DNA of 23,485 nucleotides from a virus: the IMG/VR virus record IMGVR_UViG_3300020477_001066, positions 1 to 23,485 of that record. The stretch is one strand, 5' to 3'. The notes beneath the pieces are model-generated. The model saw only the letters and a program-made list of their open reading frames with translations. It was not told the origin of the DNA and made no database searches. This document shows positions 18,405 to 22,600 of the stretch, one piece after another. A program made the translations under genes and the position numbers. Positions within the stretch are counted from its first letter, which is position 1; each line of letters starts with the position of its first letter.

Positions 18405-18497
18405 GGGGATGATAGGTAATATATAGCTAACAAACTAAATAAAGACTACCCTTGATCACACTAGCTATACACTCCGGTTCAATTCCGGACATCTCCA
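18405..18497 (+). ncRNA. tmRNA-like (tRNA-like domain) RNA lacking the usual internal domains
   Basis: The 5' GGGGATG (18405-18411) pairs with the 3' CATCTCC (18490-18496) as a 7-bp acceptor stem with one G-U pair. A perfect T arm follows tRNA rules: TCCGG (18473-18477), loop TTCAATT, CCGGA (18485-18489). There is no regular D stem or anticodon arm with a T33-type loop. Instead TATAGCTA (18422-18429) pairs with TAGCTATA (18462-18469), in the position of helix P2 of tmRNA, after an unpaired D-loop-like segment containing AGG. GGGGxTG ends and a stemless D loop are tmRNA hallmarks, but a normal tmRNA is about 350 nt. The last bases read ACTA where tmRNA has ACCA. Alternatives are a degenerate tRNA or an attachment site copied from a host ssrA gene. 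The fold was judged by eye. Confidence 0.5.
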
Positions 18498-18502
18498 CTA
18501 AG

Positions 18503-18518
18503 TACACTAGGTGTAGTA
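18503..18518 (+). repeat. Right copy of 16-nt direct repeat flanking the tmRNA-like RNA
   Basis: This is the partner of 18378-18393 (14 of 16 identical). This copy also contains the inverted pair TACAC/GTGTA around TAG, so it could form a tiny hairpin just after the RNA. It is not followed by a T run, so it is not an obvious terminator. Confidence 0.6.
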
Positions 18519-18520
18519 AA

Positions 18521-18578
18521 AGATCAATACTTACCAGCATTATTCTGAGGGATACATTCTTATTTCCCCCACACCCTA
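18521..18578 (+). promoter_or_regulatory. Possible divergent copy of the bipartite promoter-like element
   Basis: AGATCAATA (18521) and CACCCTA (18572) resemble the two boxes of the element seen more clearly at 18771, 20512, 20743 and 22324. The spacing is 51 rather than 46-47, and both boxes carry mismatches. The downstream box also lies in a CCCTA/TAGGG hairpin. Weak on its own. Confidence 0.25.
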
Positions 18579-18630
18579 GATTGACATTAGGGGGTTGCTA
18601 AATAACTGCCTTGAGAATTTCCCTACATGT

Positions 18631-18654
18631 CCTGCGTGTGCCTGCCTGCGTATG
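18631..18654 (+). repeat. Short tandem CCTGCGT-TG motifs
   Basis: CCTGCGTGTG and CCTGCGTATG lie 14 nt apart in a locally GC- and GT-rich stretch that stands out from the AT-rich surroundings. The function is unknown, and two copies are too few to call iterons. Confidence 0.35.
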
Positions 18655-18686
18655 TTGTGCGCCTGTCTACTTTTGTACGAGAATGC

Positions 18687-18720
18687 GGGGGTTTAAGGCC
18701 CCCTATTGGTTTTAATCTTT
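18687..18720 (+). terminator. Possible weak plus-strand terminator
   Basis: GGGGG (18687-18691) and CCCCC (18699-18703) form a five-pair GC stem with a 7-nt loop, followed by TATTGGTTTTAATCTTT. The stem is short, but the tail is T-rich. It could end a rightward transcript from the 18.4-18.6 kb region. Confidence 0.4.
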
Positions 18721-18770
18721 CCCTCCCTATGAGGTTAAATATCAAGCTCTAAGGGGTACATAAGCCATTA

Positions 18771-18823
18771 AGATCATCCAACTGTATCTATTTTAAGCTG
18801 TTGCTATATTCAGAAACACCCGA
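18771..18823 (+). promoter_or_regulatory. Bipartite promoter-like element, copy A
   Basis: AGATCATCC at 18771, CTGTAT at 18782 and TATATT at 18805 (17-nt spacer, sigma70-like), then CACCCGA at 18817. The box-to-box distance is 46 nt. The same order and spacing occur at 20512, 20743 and 22324. The last box falls where the transcript would start. There is no clear plus-strand gene downstream, so a non-coding transcript ending near 19020 would be expected. Confidence 0.5.
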
Positions 18824-18883
18824 CCCAAATCAAGAGATAAGACCAGAAAGAATAAGCAATATATTAAATGGAGTACGGACCGG

Positions 18884-18946
18884 AGATCATCGAAGGGCCT
18901 CTATTTCTATAACTTTATATATAAAAAACTTACCCCACACACACGA
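18884..18946 (+). promoter_or_regulatory. Bipartite promoter-like element, copy B
   Basis: AGATCATCG here is preceded by CGG, giving a 12-nt perfect match to copy C. CACACGA follows at 18940, 56 nt from the first box, i.e. about ten bases (one helical turn) more than in the other copies. TATATA lies between them near 18917. The shared CTATTT after the box also matches copy A. Two hairpins lie just downstream. Confidence 0.45.
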
Positions 18947-18954
18947 CCAAAAGA

Positions 18955-18980
18955 AAGAGAGACCCGTAGGCCTCTCTCTC
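18955..18980 (-). terminator. Terminator of the leftward 20436-19010 operon
   Basis: GAGAGA and TCTCTC arms with an inner CC/GG pair around CGTA form a hairpin. Read on the minus strand it is followed by TTTCTTTT, as expected for a factor-independent terminator after the 136-aa gene. On the plus strand it may be part of a short structured RNA. Confidence 0.55.
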
Positions 18981-18984
18981 CCGT

Positions 18985-19020
18985 ACTAACTGAAAGGGTT
19001 CGCAGTTAGTTATTTAATTA
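18985..19020 (+). terminator. Perfect 8-bp hairpin with T-rich tail
   Basis: ACTAACTG (18985-18992) pairs perfectly with CAGTTAGT (19003-19010) around a 10-nt loop and is followed by TATTTAATT. It fits a plus-strand terminator for transcripts starting at elements A or B. It touches the stop codon of the leftward gene that ends at 19010. Confidence 0.5.
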
Positions 19021-19420
19021 CATGGCTTTTATTTGTTTCTATTTCCTTGATTTGCAATCCAACATTGTAGGAATTAACAACATCCTGATTAAAGGAGTTA
19101 CCCTTTGCCTTTGATAGTTCTACAAACTGGGCTTTAGTATATAGATACTGTTCAAAGTCTCCCGCCCAATTGTATATGTAGCCTTTAGGTCGTGGAAGGC
19201 CTGCCCTCTCTAATAGGTTTAGGTCCTCCTCTTGTCCATCTAATTCGTAATCCTTTGGAAAGTATTTTCTAACACTATCCCAACCGATTAACTCCGACCA
19301 GAACTTGTCATTTTGATTATCTCCTACAATAGTTACGGAAAAACGAGTTCCCTTCGTATTAGTAGGGCCATGATATTTAATCTTCACTACTAGATAGCCT
19401 TGTAGTTCTAAATCGTTCAT
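19010..19420 (-). CDS. Hypothetical protein, 136 aa
   Basis: Not recognised. The N-terminal 60 residues look beta-rich (LQGYLVVKIKYHG, TRFSVTIVG), and the remainder mixes loops and helices (FEQYLYTKAQFVELSKAKG). There is no membrane segment, signal or Cys cluster. The start has GGAGG closely upstream (encoded in the end of the 22-aa ORF), and the two share a TAATG. It is last in a leftward operon of small genes and is followed by a terminator hairpin. Confidence 0.8.
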   Translation of the reverse strand: MNDLELQGYLVVKIKYHGPTNTKGTRFSVTIVGDNQNDKFWSELIGWDSVRKYFPKDYELDGQEEDLNLLERAGLPRPKGYIYNWAGDFEQYLYTKAQFVELSKAKGNSFNQDVVNSYNVGLQIKEIETNKSHVIK

Positions 19421-19488
19421 TATTTCACCTCCTTACTGTCATTGTATTTCTCTTCTTTAGTTCTTAACCGGTTCCACTTCTTACGCAT
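19420..19488 (-). CDS. 22-aa basic micro-ORF between two genes
   Basis: ATG at 19488 with GGGGGA a few bases upstream. It encodes a 22-residue charged peptide beginning MRKKWNRLRTKEE and ends TAATG, overlapping the ATG of the 136-aa gene. Its start overlaps the end of the 57-aa gene. The fit at both ends and the AAGGAGG inside its 3' end argue that it is translated, perhaps mainly to couple translation of the next gene. It could also be chance. Confidence 0.45.
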   Translation of the reverse strand: MRKKWNRLRTKEEKYNDSKEVK

Positions 19489-19517
19489 ATTCCCCCTTTG
19501 TAGCCGGTTCCACTTCT
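19468..19517 (-). repeat. 14-nt direct repeat across the 57-aa/22-aa gene junction
   Basis: CCGGTTCCACTTCT occurs at 19468-19481 and 19504-19517, 36 nt apart on the plus strand. On the coding strand one copy encodes TEVEP of the 57-aa protein and the other KKWNR of the 22-aa ORF, so the copies are read in different frames. This suggests a local duplication. Confidence 0.6.
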
Positions 19518-19654
19518 GTAAGTTTATAATCAGGGAGTTCATCCCATGAATAACTAACCCAAGCATCAACCACTTCATGCCGTAGTTTTCCCTTCCCATC
19601 CCAGTCTATATATAGAATAGGAGGGCTTTCAAATTCAACTTTATACCTAGCCAT
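19481..19654 (-). CDS. Hypothetical small protein, 57 aa
   Basis: ATG at 19654 is preceded by GAGGAGGAATAACAAT, whose GGAGG comes from the Glu tail codons of the 74-aa gene. The protein starts MARYKVEFESPPILYIDWDG and looks like one small beta domain with several Trp and Tyr residues. No family is recognised. It is the second-to-last sizeable gene of the leftward operon. Confidence 0.65.
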   Translation of the reverse strand: MARYKVEFESPPILYIDWDGKGKLRHEVVDAWVSYSWDELPDYKLTEVEPATKGEYA

Positions 19655-19658
19655 ATTG

Positions 19659-19883
19659 TTATTCCTCCTCTAGTTCAATCATGGCTTCCGCAACCATCGG
19701 ACTACAAGTATTACAGAAGAAGCCCCAACGTGTTAAATACATTGTGTTCGGCAGTTGATAGCCTTCATCCTCCGTTATCTTTTCCCCGAAGTTATCACAA
19801 TCAAGCGGGGCTTTACAATGCCTGCATAAAATAGAACCCTCTTTGAACCATTTATACGATACCTTCGGCTTAAATGTAGGCAT
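19659..19883 (-). CDS. Small zinc-ribbon protein, 74 aa
   Basis: Four Cys in two pairs, CRHC (20-23) and CNTC (57-60), separated by 33 residues, fit a zinc ribbon. The C-terminus is a helix ending in the acidic tail ELEEE, whose GAGGAGGAA codons form the ribosome binding site of the next gene. The start overlaps the upstream stop as TAATG. Zinc ribbons in small phage proteins often bind nucleic acid or a host polymerase, but no specific role can be read here. Confidence 0.75.
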   Translation of the reverse strand: MPTFKPKVSYKWFKEGSILCRHCKAPLDCDNFGEKITEDEGYQLPNTMYLTRWGFFCNTCSPMVAEAMIELEEE

Positions 19884-20407
19884 TATGAGACCACCTTAAA
19901 ACTCTCGGCAGTTGTTGGAAGTCTCCCCAAGTCCAAAGACCTATCCAAAAGTTTAACCATGTCCTTACGTGCCGGCTTCAACTCGTTGTACTGCCCCCAT
20001 TCTGTTAAGACTTCAACGTCTCTTAGTTCGTTAGGATGATATGATCGTGAAAGGTCTATTCCTAATATAGTAAACCTTCTAACAATCTCACCCCCTCGCC
20101 CTCTCAGTTCCGAATAATAGTCATATTCTGGGGTCTCGTATCTCTCATAGTTCCCGTATCTATCTTGCATATACTCATTAGATAAAATGAACATAACACA
20201 ATGGGCATTATGGAACATAAAACCCATATTTGCAGACCCGCTCTGAATGGTGTCGGATTTTTTCAGGTCAACCCTAAAGGCCAACCCGACATCATACATT
20301 CTTGCCCGCTTATATAGGGGATTTGTCGGATGAAACCATCTAAGGTTTAACCACGTAACCCCCTTCTTACTAGCCCTGTTTTTGAAAGTCTTATAAAATT
20401 CAATCAT
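19883..20407 (-). CDS. Hypothetical protein, 174 aa
   Basis: I use the ATG at 20407 because GGAGG lies seven bases upstream and it overlaps the stop of a nine-codon leader ORF. An in-frame ATG at 20494 would add 29 unlikely residues. The protein is basic and aromatic-rich (WLNLRWFHPTNPLYKRARMYDVGLAF), with a Tyr-rich middle (YERYETPEYDYYSEL) and a helical C-terminus. I do not recognise the family. First full-length gene of a leftward operon. Confidence 0.75.
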   Translation of the reverse strand: MIEFYKTFKNRASKKGVTWLNLRWFHPTNPLYKRARMYDVGLAFRVDLKKSDTIQSGSANMGFMFHNAHCVMFILSNEYMQDRYGNYERYETPEYDYYSELRGRGGEIVRRFTILGIDLSRSYHPNELRDVEVLTEWGQYNELKPARKDMVKLLDRSLDLGRLPTTAESFKVVS

Positions 20408-20436
20408 TATAAAACCTCCGCATCTATTCGCATCAT
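20407..20436 (-). CDS. Nine-codon leader ORF
   Basis: AAGGAGGT lies eight bases before an ATG at 20436. The frame encodes MMRIDAEVL and stops as TAATG, sharing a base with the ATG of the 174-aa gene. The GGAGG that serves the next gene lies within the mini-ORF. A strong ribosome binding site on such a short frame suggests a leader peptide or a coupling device rather than a functional protein. Confidence 0.5.
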   Translation of the reverse strand: MMRIDAEVL

Positions 20437-20511
20437 TTTTTTGTACCTCCTTATATGTACCCTCTAAGTTTGGCACAATTAGGAGGAATTGCAAGGATTA
20501 AACAGGCCCGG

Positions 20512-20564
20512 AGATCATCGGATTGCATATATATATTTTTTTATATATATATTGAAGCACCCGA
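20512..20564 (+). promoter_or_regulatory. Bipartite promoter-like element, copy C
   Basis: AGATCATCG at 20512 (in a 12-nt perfect match to copy B), TTGCAT at 20523, a run of TATA ending in TATATT at 20548, and CACCCGA at 20558. The box distance is 46 nt, as in copy A. It lies 26 nt upstream of the ATG of the plus-strand 50-aa zinc-ribbon gene, which supports promoter function. Confidence 0.55.
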
Positions 20565-20589
20565 AAAACTCTTTCCCTATTTAATAAGT

Positions 20590-20742
20590 ATGAGATGTAA
20601 ACAATGTAATTCAAAGAATGTATTTGAGTTAGTTAAACAAAATATAAATAATAAAAAGATAATCGGAAAATTATATTCAAATATATATTGGTGTGCTAAA
20701 TGTCAGGGAGACAGCAAAGGATTAATAGAAACATATATATAA
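20590..20742 (+). CDS. Zinc-ribbon protein, 50 aa
   Basis: The protein has CKQC (3-6) and CAKC (35-38), a classic two-knuckle zinc ribbon, with a Lys/Asn-rich middle. The start at 20590 puts the first CxxC at the N-terminus, typical of this class. The frame is open further upstream, but that part overlaps promoter element C and reads as low-complexity. There is no Shine-Dalgarno before the ATG. It is a single plus-strand gene between two leftward operons, with element C before it and element D directly after its stop. A nucleic-acid-binding or polymerase-modifying role is possible but not shown. Confidence 0.65.
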   Translation: MRCKQCNSKNVFELVKQNINNKKIIGKLYSNIYWCAKCQGDSKGLIETYI

Positions 20743-20796
20743 AGATCTTTTATATAAATATATCTTTGTATTTCAGGGGTATCTAAACGCACCCGA
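20743..20796 (+). promoter_or_regulatory. Bipartite promoter-like element, copy D (weaker first box)
   Basis: AGATCTTTT begins right after the stop of the 50-aa gene, TATCTA is at 20780 and CACCCGA at 20790 (47 nt between boxes). The downstream part AACGCACCCGACA matches copy E (AACGCACACGACA) with one difference. It leads directly into a strong hairpin, so a short RNA of about 55 nt is the predicted product. Confidence 0.45.
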
Positions 20797-20802
20797 CACC
20801 AA

Positions 20803-20842
20803 AGAGAAACCCCCCAGTAGCGGAAACTGAGGGGCTTTCTCT
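20803..20842. terminator. Strong hairpin, probable terminator of the leftward 22190-20879 operon
   Basis: AGAGAAA (20803-20809) pairs with TTTCTCT (20836-20842), continued by CCCC/GGGG and AGT/ACT inside, with a 7-nt loop. The T run outside is short on both strands. It lies 37 nt past the stop of the leftward 128-aa gene and just after element D, so it may serve both strands or be the body of a small RNA. Confidence 0.5.
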
Positions 20843-20878
20843 GTCTATATACAAGGAGAGTATATATGTTAGGTAACT

Positions 20879-21265
20879 TTAATAAACTTCCTCCTCTGCG
20901 TAGCCGTATATATGACTGTAATCTAATTCAAGTACCGGCTTGCTTCCATCTAAAGATATGTAAACTCCGGCTTCTGAACCACCATCCTTTACAAGATAAA
21001 CAGAGAAGTTTCCATCTCCCCCGCTAGAAACAACTACCCCAGAACATACGTTTCCGTGATTATCCTCTAAAGATTTTTCGGAAACTCTAGTGTAAAAGTT
21101 CTTTTCTTTTATAGTCGGGTCATCCAAGTATTCTTTTGTCTCTACTTGGATGTGTAGGTTCCCATCTCCTTGCTTATAGTTATCTATGTAGCACGGGTCA
21201 GTAATAAATAACTGTCCGCTATCTACTGGCGCACTACCTATATCTATTAATTTTATTTCACTCAC
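20879..21265 (-). CDS. Small protein with DSGQLFITDPCYI motif, 128 aa
   Basis: The N-terminus carries VDSGQLFITDPCYID, similar to a motif found in small, poorly characterised phage and bacterial proteins (a DUF4241-like pattern, from memory). The rest is a beta-rich, Gly/Ser/Asp-containing domain (GVVVSSGGDGNFSVYLV, GVYISLDG). The C-terminus is acidic (YAEEEVY). There is no signal or membrane segment. A well-placed GGAGG in the preceding gene's 3' end serves its ATG, and the two overlap by 8 nt. Last gene of its operon. Confidence 0.75.
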   Translation of the reverse strand: MSEIKLIDIGSAPVDSGQLFITDPCYIDNYKQGDGNLHIQVETKEYLDDPTIKEKNFYTRVSEKSLEDNHGNVCSGVVVSSGGDGNFSVYLVKDGGSEAGVYISLDGSKPVLELDYSHIYGYAEEEVY

Positions 21266-21419
21266 TTGTAACCTCCTCCTTAATTACATTAACGATAGTT
21301 GTATCTTCTATATATTCTTTTGTATCTCCTTGAACAGCTAGTTCCCTAGCTTCTTGTTCATTGGTAGCCGAAACAGTTGTGAATATTCTTCTCTCCATCT
21401 CTACTGTATATCTTTCCAC
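21258..21419 (-). CDS. Small protein with GTG start, 53 aa
   Basis: I choose the GTG at 21419: it overlaps the upstream stop as TAGTG and has GGAGG four bases before it. An ATG at 21446 would overlap the previous gene by 28 nt. The protein (MERYTVEMERRIFTTVSATN, then EQEARELAVQGD) has the beta-beta-alpha look of tiny phage proteins whose helix reads 'EQEAxELA'. The 50-aa protein at 23261 has a similar start (YEYKVEVRF, then YEDAENFV), so the two may be distant relatives. Function is unknown. Confidence 0.65.
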   Translation of the reverse strand: MERYTVEMERRIFTTVSATNEQEARELAVQGDTKEYIEDTTIVNVIKEEVTSE

Positions 21420-21709
21420 TATTCCTCCTCCATTATCTTTGCCCACTCATTGACATCTCTATTGCCCATGAGTTCAAGTGCTACATCTAATCCTTTACGC
21501 AGGTACTCTCTATCTGAATGTTCAACACTTACCCCGAATCCTAAATCATTTAACCAACTTTCACACTCGCTAATTAATGAATTTGTTATCTCGTTTTCTT
21601 TTGGGTTCTCTCCATCTTGAAAAGAATCAAAATGTGATTCAAAGAAGTTGCTATCAATATCATCGCTATCTACATTTACATTTATTATCAATGCTGTTTT
21701 GTATTTCAT
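21419..21709 (-). CDS. Hypothetical acidic protein, 96 aa
   Basis: Starts MKYKTALIINVNVDSDDID, a beta strand followed by an acidic loop, and then becomes mainly helical. Ends KIMEEE, where the GAGGAGGAA codons form the ribosome binding site of the GTG-started gene downstream. The start overlaps the previous gene as ATGA. No family is recognised. The first 20 residues resemble other small phage proteins that start with a 'K-hydrophobic strand-D/E' pattern, but this is weak. Confidence 0.75.
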   Translation of the reverse strand: MKYKTALIINVNVDSDDIDSNFFESHFDSFQDGENPKENEITNSLISECESWLNDLGFGVSVEHSDREYLRKGLDVALELMGNRDVNEWAKIMEEE

Positions 21710-22062
21710 TTAGACCTCCTCTGGATAACTGTAAGAGCCGAAGCTATTACCCACTCATAGACATCAGACATATTACATACACTCGCATATCTCTTATCTT
21801 CCTTTACGAGATTAGATAATTTCTCTGATGTTTCATCTTGTGGATGTTGGCTACAAAACCATCCATCCTTTTCTTCATCAAGACCCTCATTGTAATCATA
21901 TATTACTCCCTTAACGATAGAAATATAAACTGTCTCATCATAAGGGAGTCTATATTCATCCGGCATACAGTTAATTATATCTCTTAGATATAGACCATGA
22001 GCTAAGTCCTTTATGGAGAAAGACTCTTTTGCTACTAATCTTTCCTTTTCTTCTATACTCAT
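21706..22062 (-). CDS. Hypothetical protein, 118 aa
   Basis: Acidic N-terminus (MSIEEKERLVAKESF), a middle with DEYRLPYDETVYISIVKGV, and a C-terminal hydrophobic helix (VYEWVIASALTVIQRRSK) that is too short and mixed to be a clear membrane anchor. Two Cys (C33 and one near 70) do not form a zinc motif. ATGA overlaps link it to both neighbours. No family is recognised. Confidence 0.75.
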   Translation of the reverse strand: MSIEEKERLVAKESFSIKDLAHGLYLRDIINCMPDEYRLPYDETVYISIVKGVIYDYNEGLDEEKDGWFCSQHPQDETSEKLSNLVKEDKRYASVCNMSDVYEWVIASALTVIQRRSK

Positions 22063-22190
22063 TTCTGCACCTCATCAAGTCCACCGATAATGTTCTTCAA
22101 CATATCTTTTAGGTTTGTGGATTTAGAAGTAACATCTTCTGCTACTTCCTCCGCTTCTCTTATCTTATTTAGAAGTTCGGATAGTTTCAT
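22059..22190 (-). CDS. Hypothetical helical protein, 43 aa
   Basis: ATG at 22190 with AGGAGGT five bases upstream, one of the best ribosome binding sites in the window. The protein (MKLSELLNKIREAEEVAEDV and onward) is one long amphipathic helix with regularly spaced Leu/Ile/Val, suggesting a coiled coil. Its stop overlaps the 118-aa gene's ATG as ATGA. First gene of the leftward operon, and it lies 31 nt from a predicted -10 hexamer. Confidence 0.7.
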   Translation of the reverse strand: MKLSELLNKIREAEEVAEDVTSKSTNLKDMLKNIIGGLDEVQK

Positions 22191-22220
22191 AACGTACCTC
22201 CTATATAGTTATCTAAGTAT

Positions 22221-22250
22221 TCTATACGATAAATATATATTTGTATACAA
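22221..22250 (-). promoter_or_regulatory. Sigma70-like promoter of the leftward 22190-20879 operon
   Basis: On the minus strand TTGTAT (22250-22245), an 18-nt spacer and TATAGA (22226-22221) precede the AGGAGG and ATG of the 43-aa gene. The -35 is half of the palindrome TTGTATACAA, whose other half can serve the plus strand. Confidence 0.45.
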
Positions 22251-22270
22251 CTAAATATTTATTTGATAAA
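22241..22270 (+). promoter_or_regulatory. Possible divergent plus-strand promoter
   Basis: TTGTAT (22241-22246), an 18-nt spacer and GATAAA (22265-22270) mirror the leftward promoter around the palindrome TTGTATACAA at 22241-22250. A GGAGG and a short ORF follow at 22283. Confidence 0.35.
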
Positions 22271-22291
22271 CTTTAATTATACGGAGGTTAA

Positions 22292-22357
22292 ATGATACAG
22301 GGCATACAAATACAAAACAGAAAAGATCATGTATCCTTGTTTATTATTGTCCCTTAG
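22292..22357 (+). CDS. 21-codon micro-ORF ahead of the rightward operon
   Basis: GGAGG lies four bases before the ATG at 22292. The frame encodes MIQGIQIQNRKDHVSLFIIVP and stops at TAG, immediately before the TATAAA of element E. Support is the ribosome binding site only. It may be a leader peptide that is translated through element E. No function can be given. Confidence 0.3.
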   Translation: MIQGIQIQNRKDHVSLFIIVP

Positions 22358-22377
22358 TATAAACTTAACGCACACGA
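22324..22377 (+). promoter_or_regulatory. Bipartite promoter-like element, copy E
   Basis: AGATCATGT at 22324, TTGTTT at 22337, TATAAA at 22358 and CACACGA at 22371 (47 nt between boxes). It sits 23 nt before the ATG of the first gene of the rightward operon, with AGGAGG between, so this copy is the best placed to be a functional promoter. Confidence 0.55.
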
Positions 22378-22399
22378 CAGAAAATATAGGAGGTACAAG

Positions 22400-22600
22400 A
22401 TGAGTATGAAAACATACACATTAGAAGAGCTAAATAAAAAATATGAAAATCGTAAAGTTGATTGGTATATCAATATTGGACAAGTAGCTTCTTTCAAATG
22501 GAAGAAGCGAGGGGTTCCCGAATACCAGATACTTGGAGTATCTGGGATGATTCGTGAAAACTTTGAAAACTTGGAGATGATTAACAGGAGGTTAGGATGA
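22400..22600 (+). CDS. Hypothetical small protein, 66 aa
   Basis: ATG at 22400 with AGGAGG seven bases before it. The protein starts MSMKTYTLEELNKKYENRKV, then has a probable beta segment (WYINIGQVASFKW) and a C-terminal helix. It is basic and contains no Cys. The stop overlaps the next ATG (ATGA). First gene of the rightward operon controlled by element E. No family is recognised. Confidence 0.75.
   Translation: MSMKTYTLEELNKKYENRKVDWYINIGQVASFKWKKRGVPEYQILGVSGMIRENFENLEMINRRLG

Noticed and set aside
18405-18497. Ordinary tRNA
   Set aside because: Acceptor and T arm fit, but no 5-bp anticodon stem with a 7-nt T33 loop and no proper D stem can be drawn; the 8-bp internal helix and 32-nt loop fit a tmRNA tRNA-like domain better.
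20455-20589. Upstream extension of the 50-aa zinc-ribbon ORF
   Set aside because: The added 45 residues are encoded by promoter element C and a TATA run, giving low-complexity YIYIFFYIYI. The internal ATG at 20590 puts the first CxxC at the N-terminus.
20866-21030. Plus-strand ORF starting MLGNFNKLPPLRSRI with AAGGAGAG five bases upstream
   Set aside because: It is antisense to the well-supported 128-aa gene, its translation has no protein-like character, and the ribosome site falls in a short untranslated gap. It could only be a chance ORF unless expression is shown.
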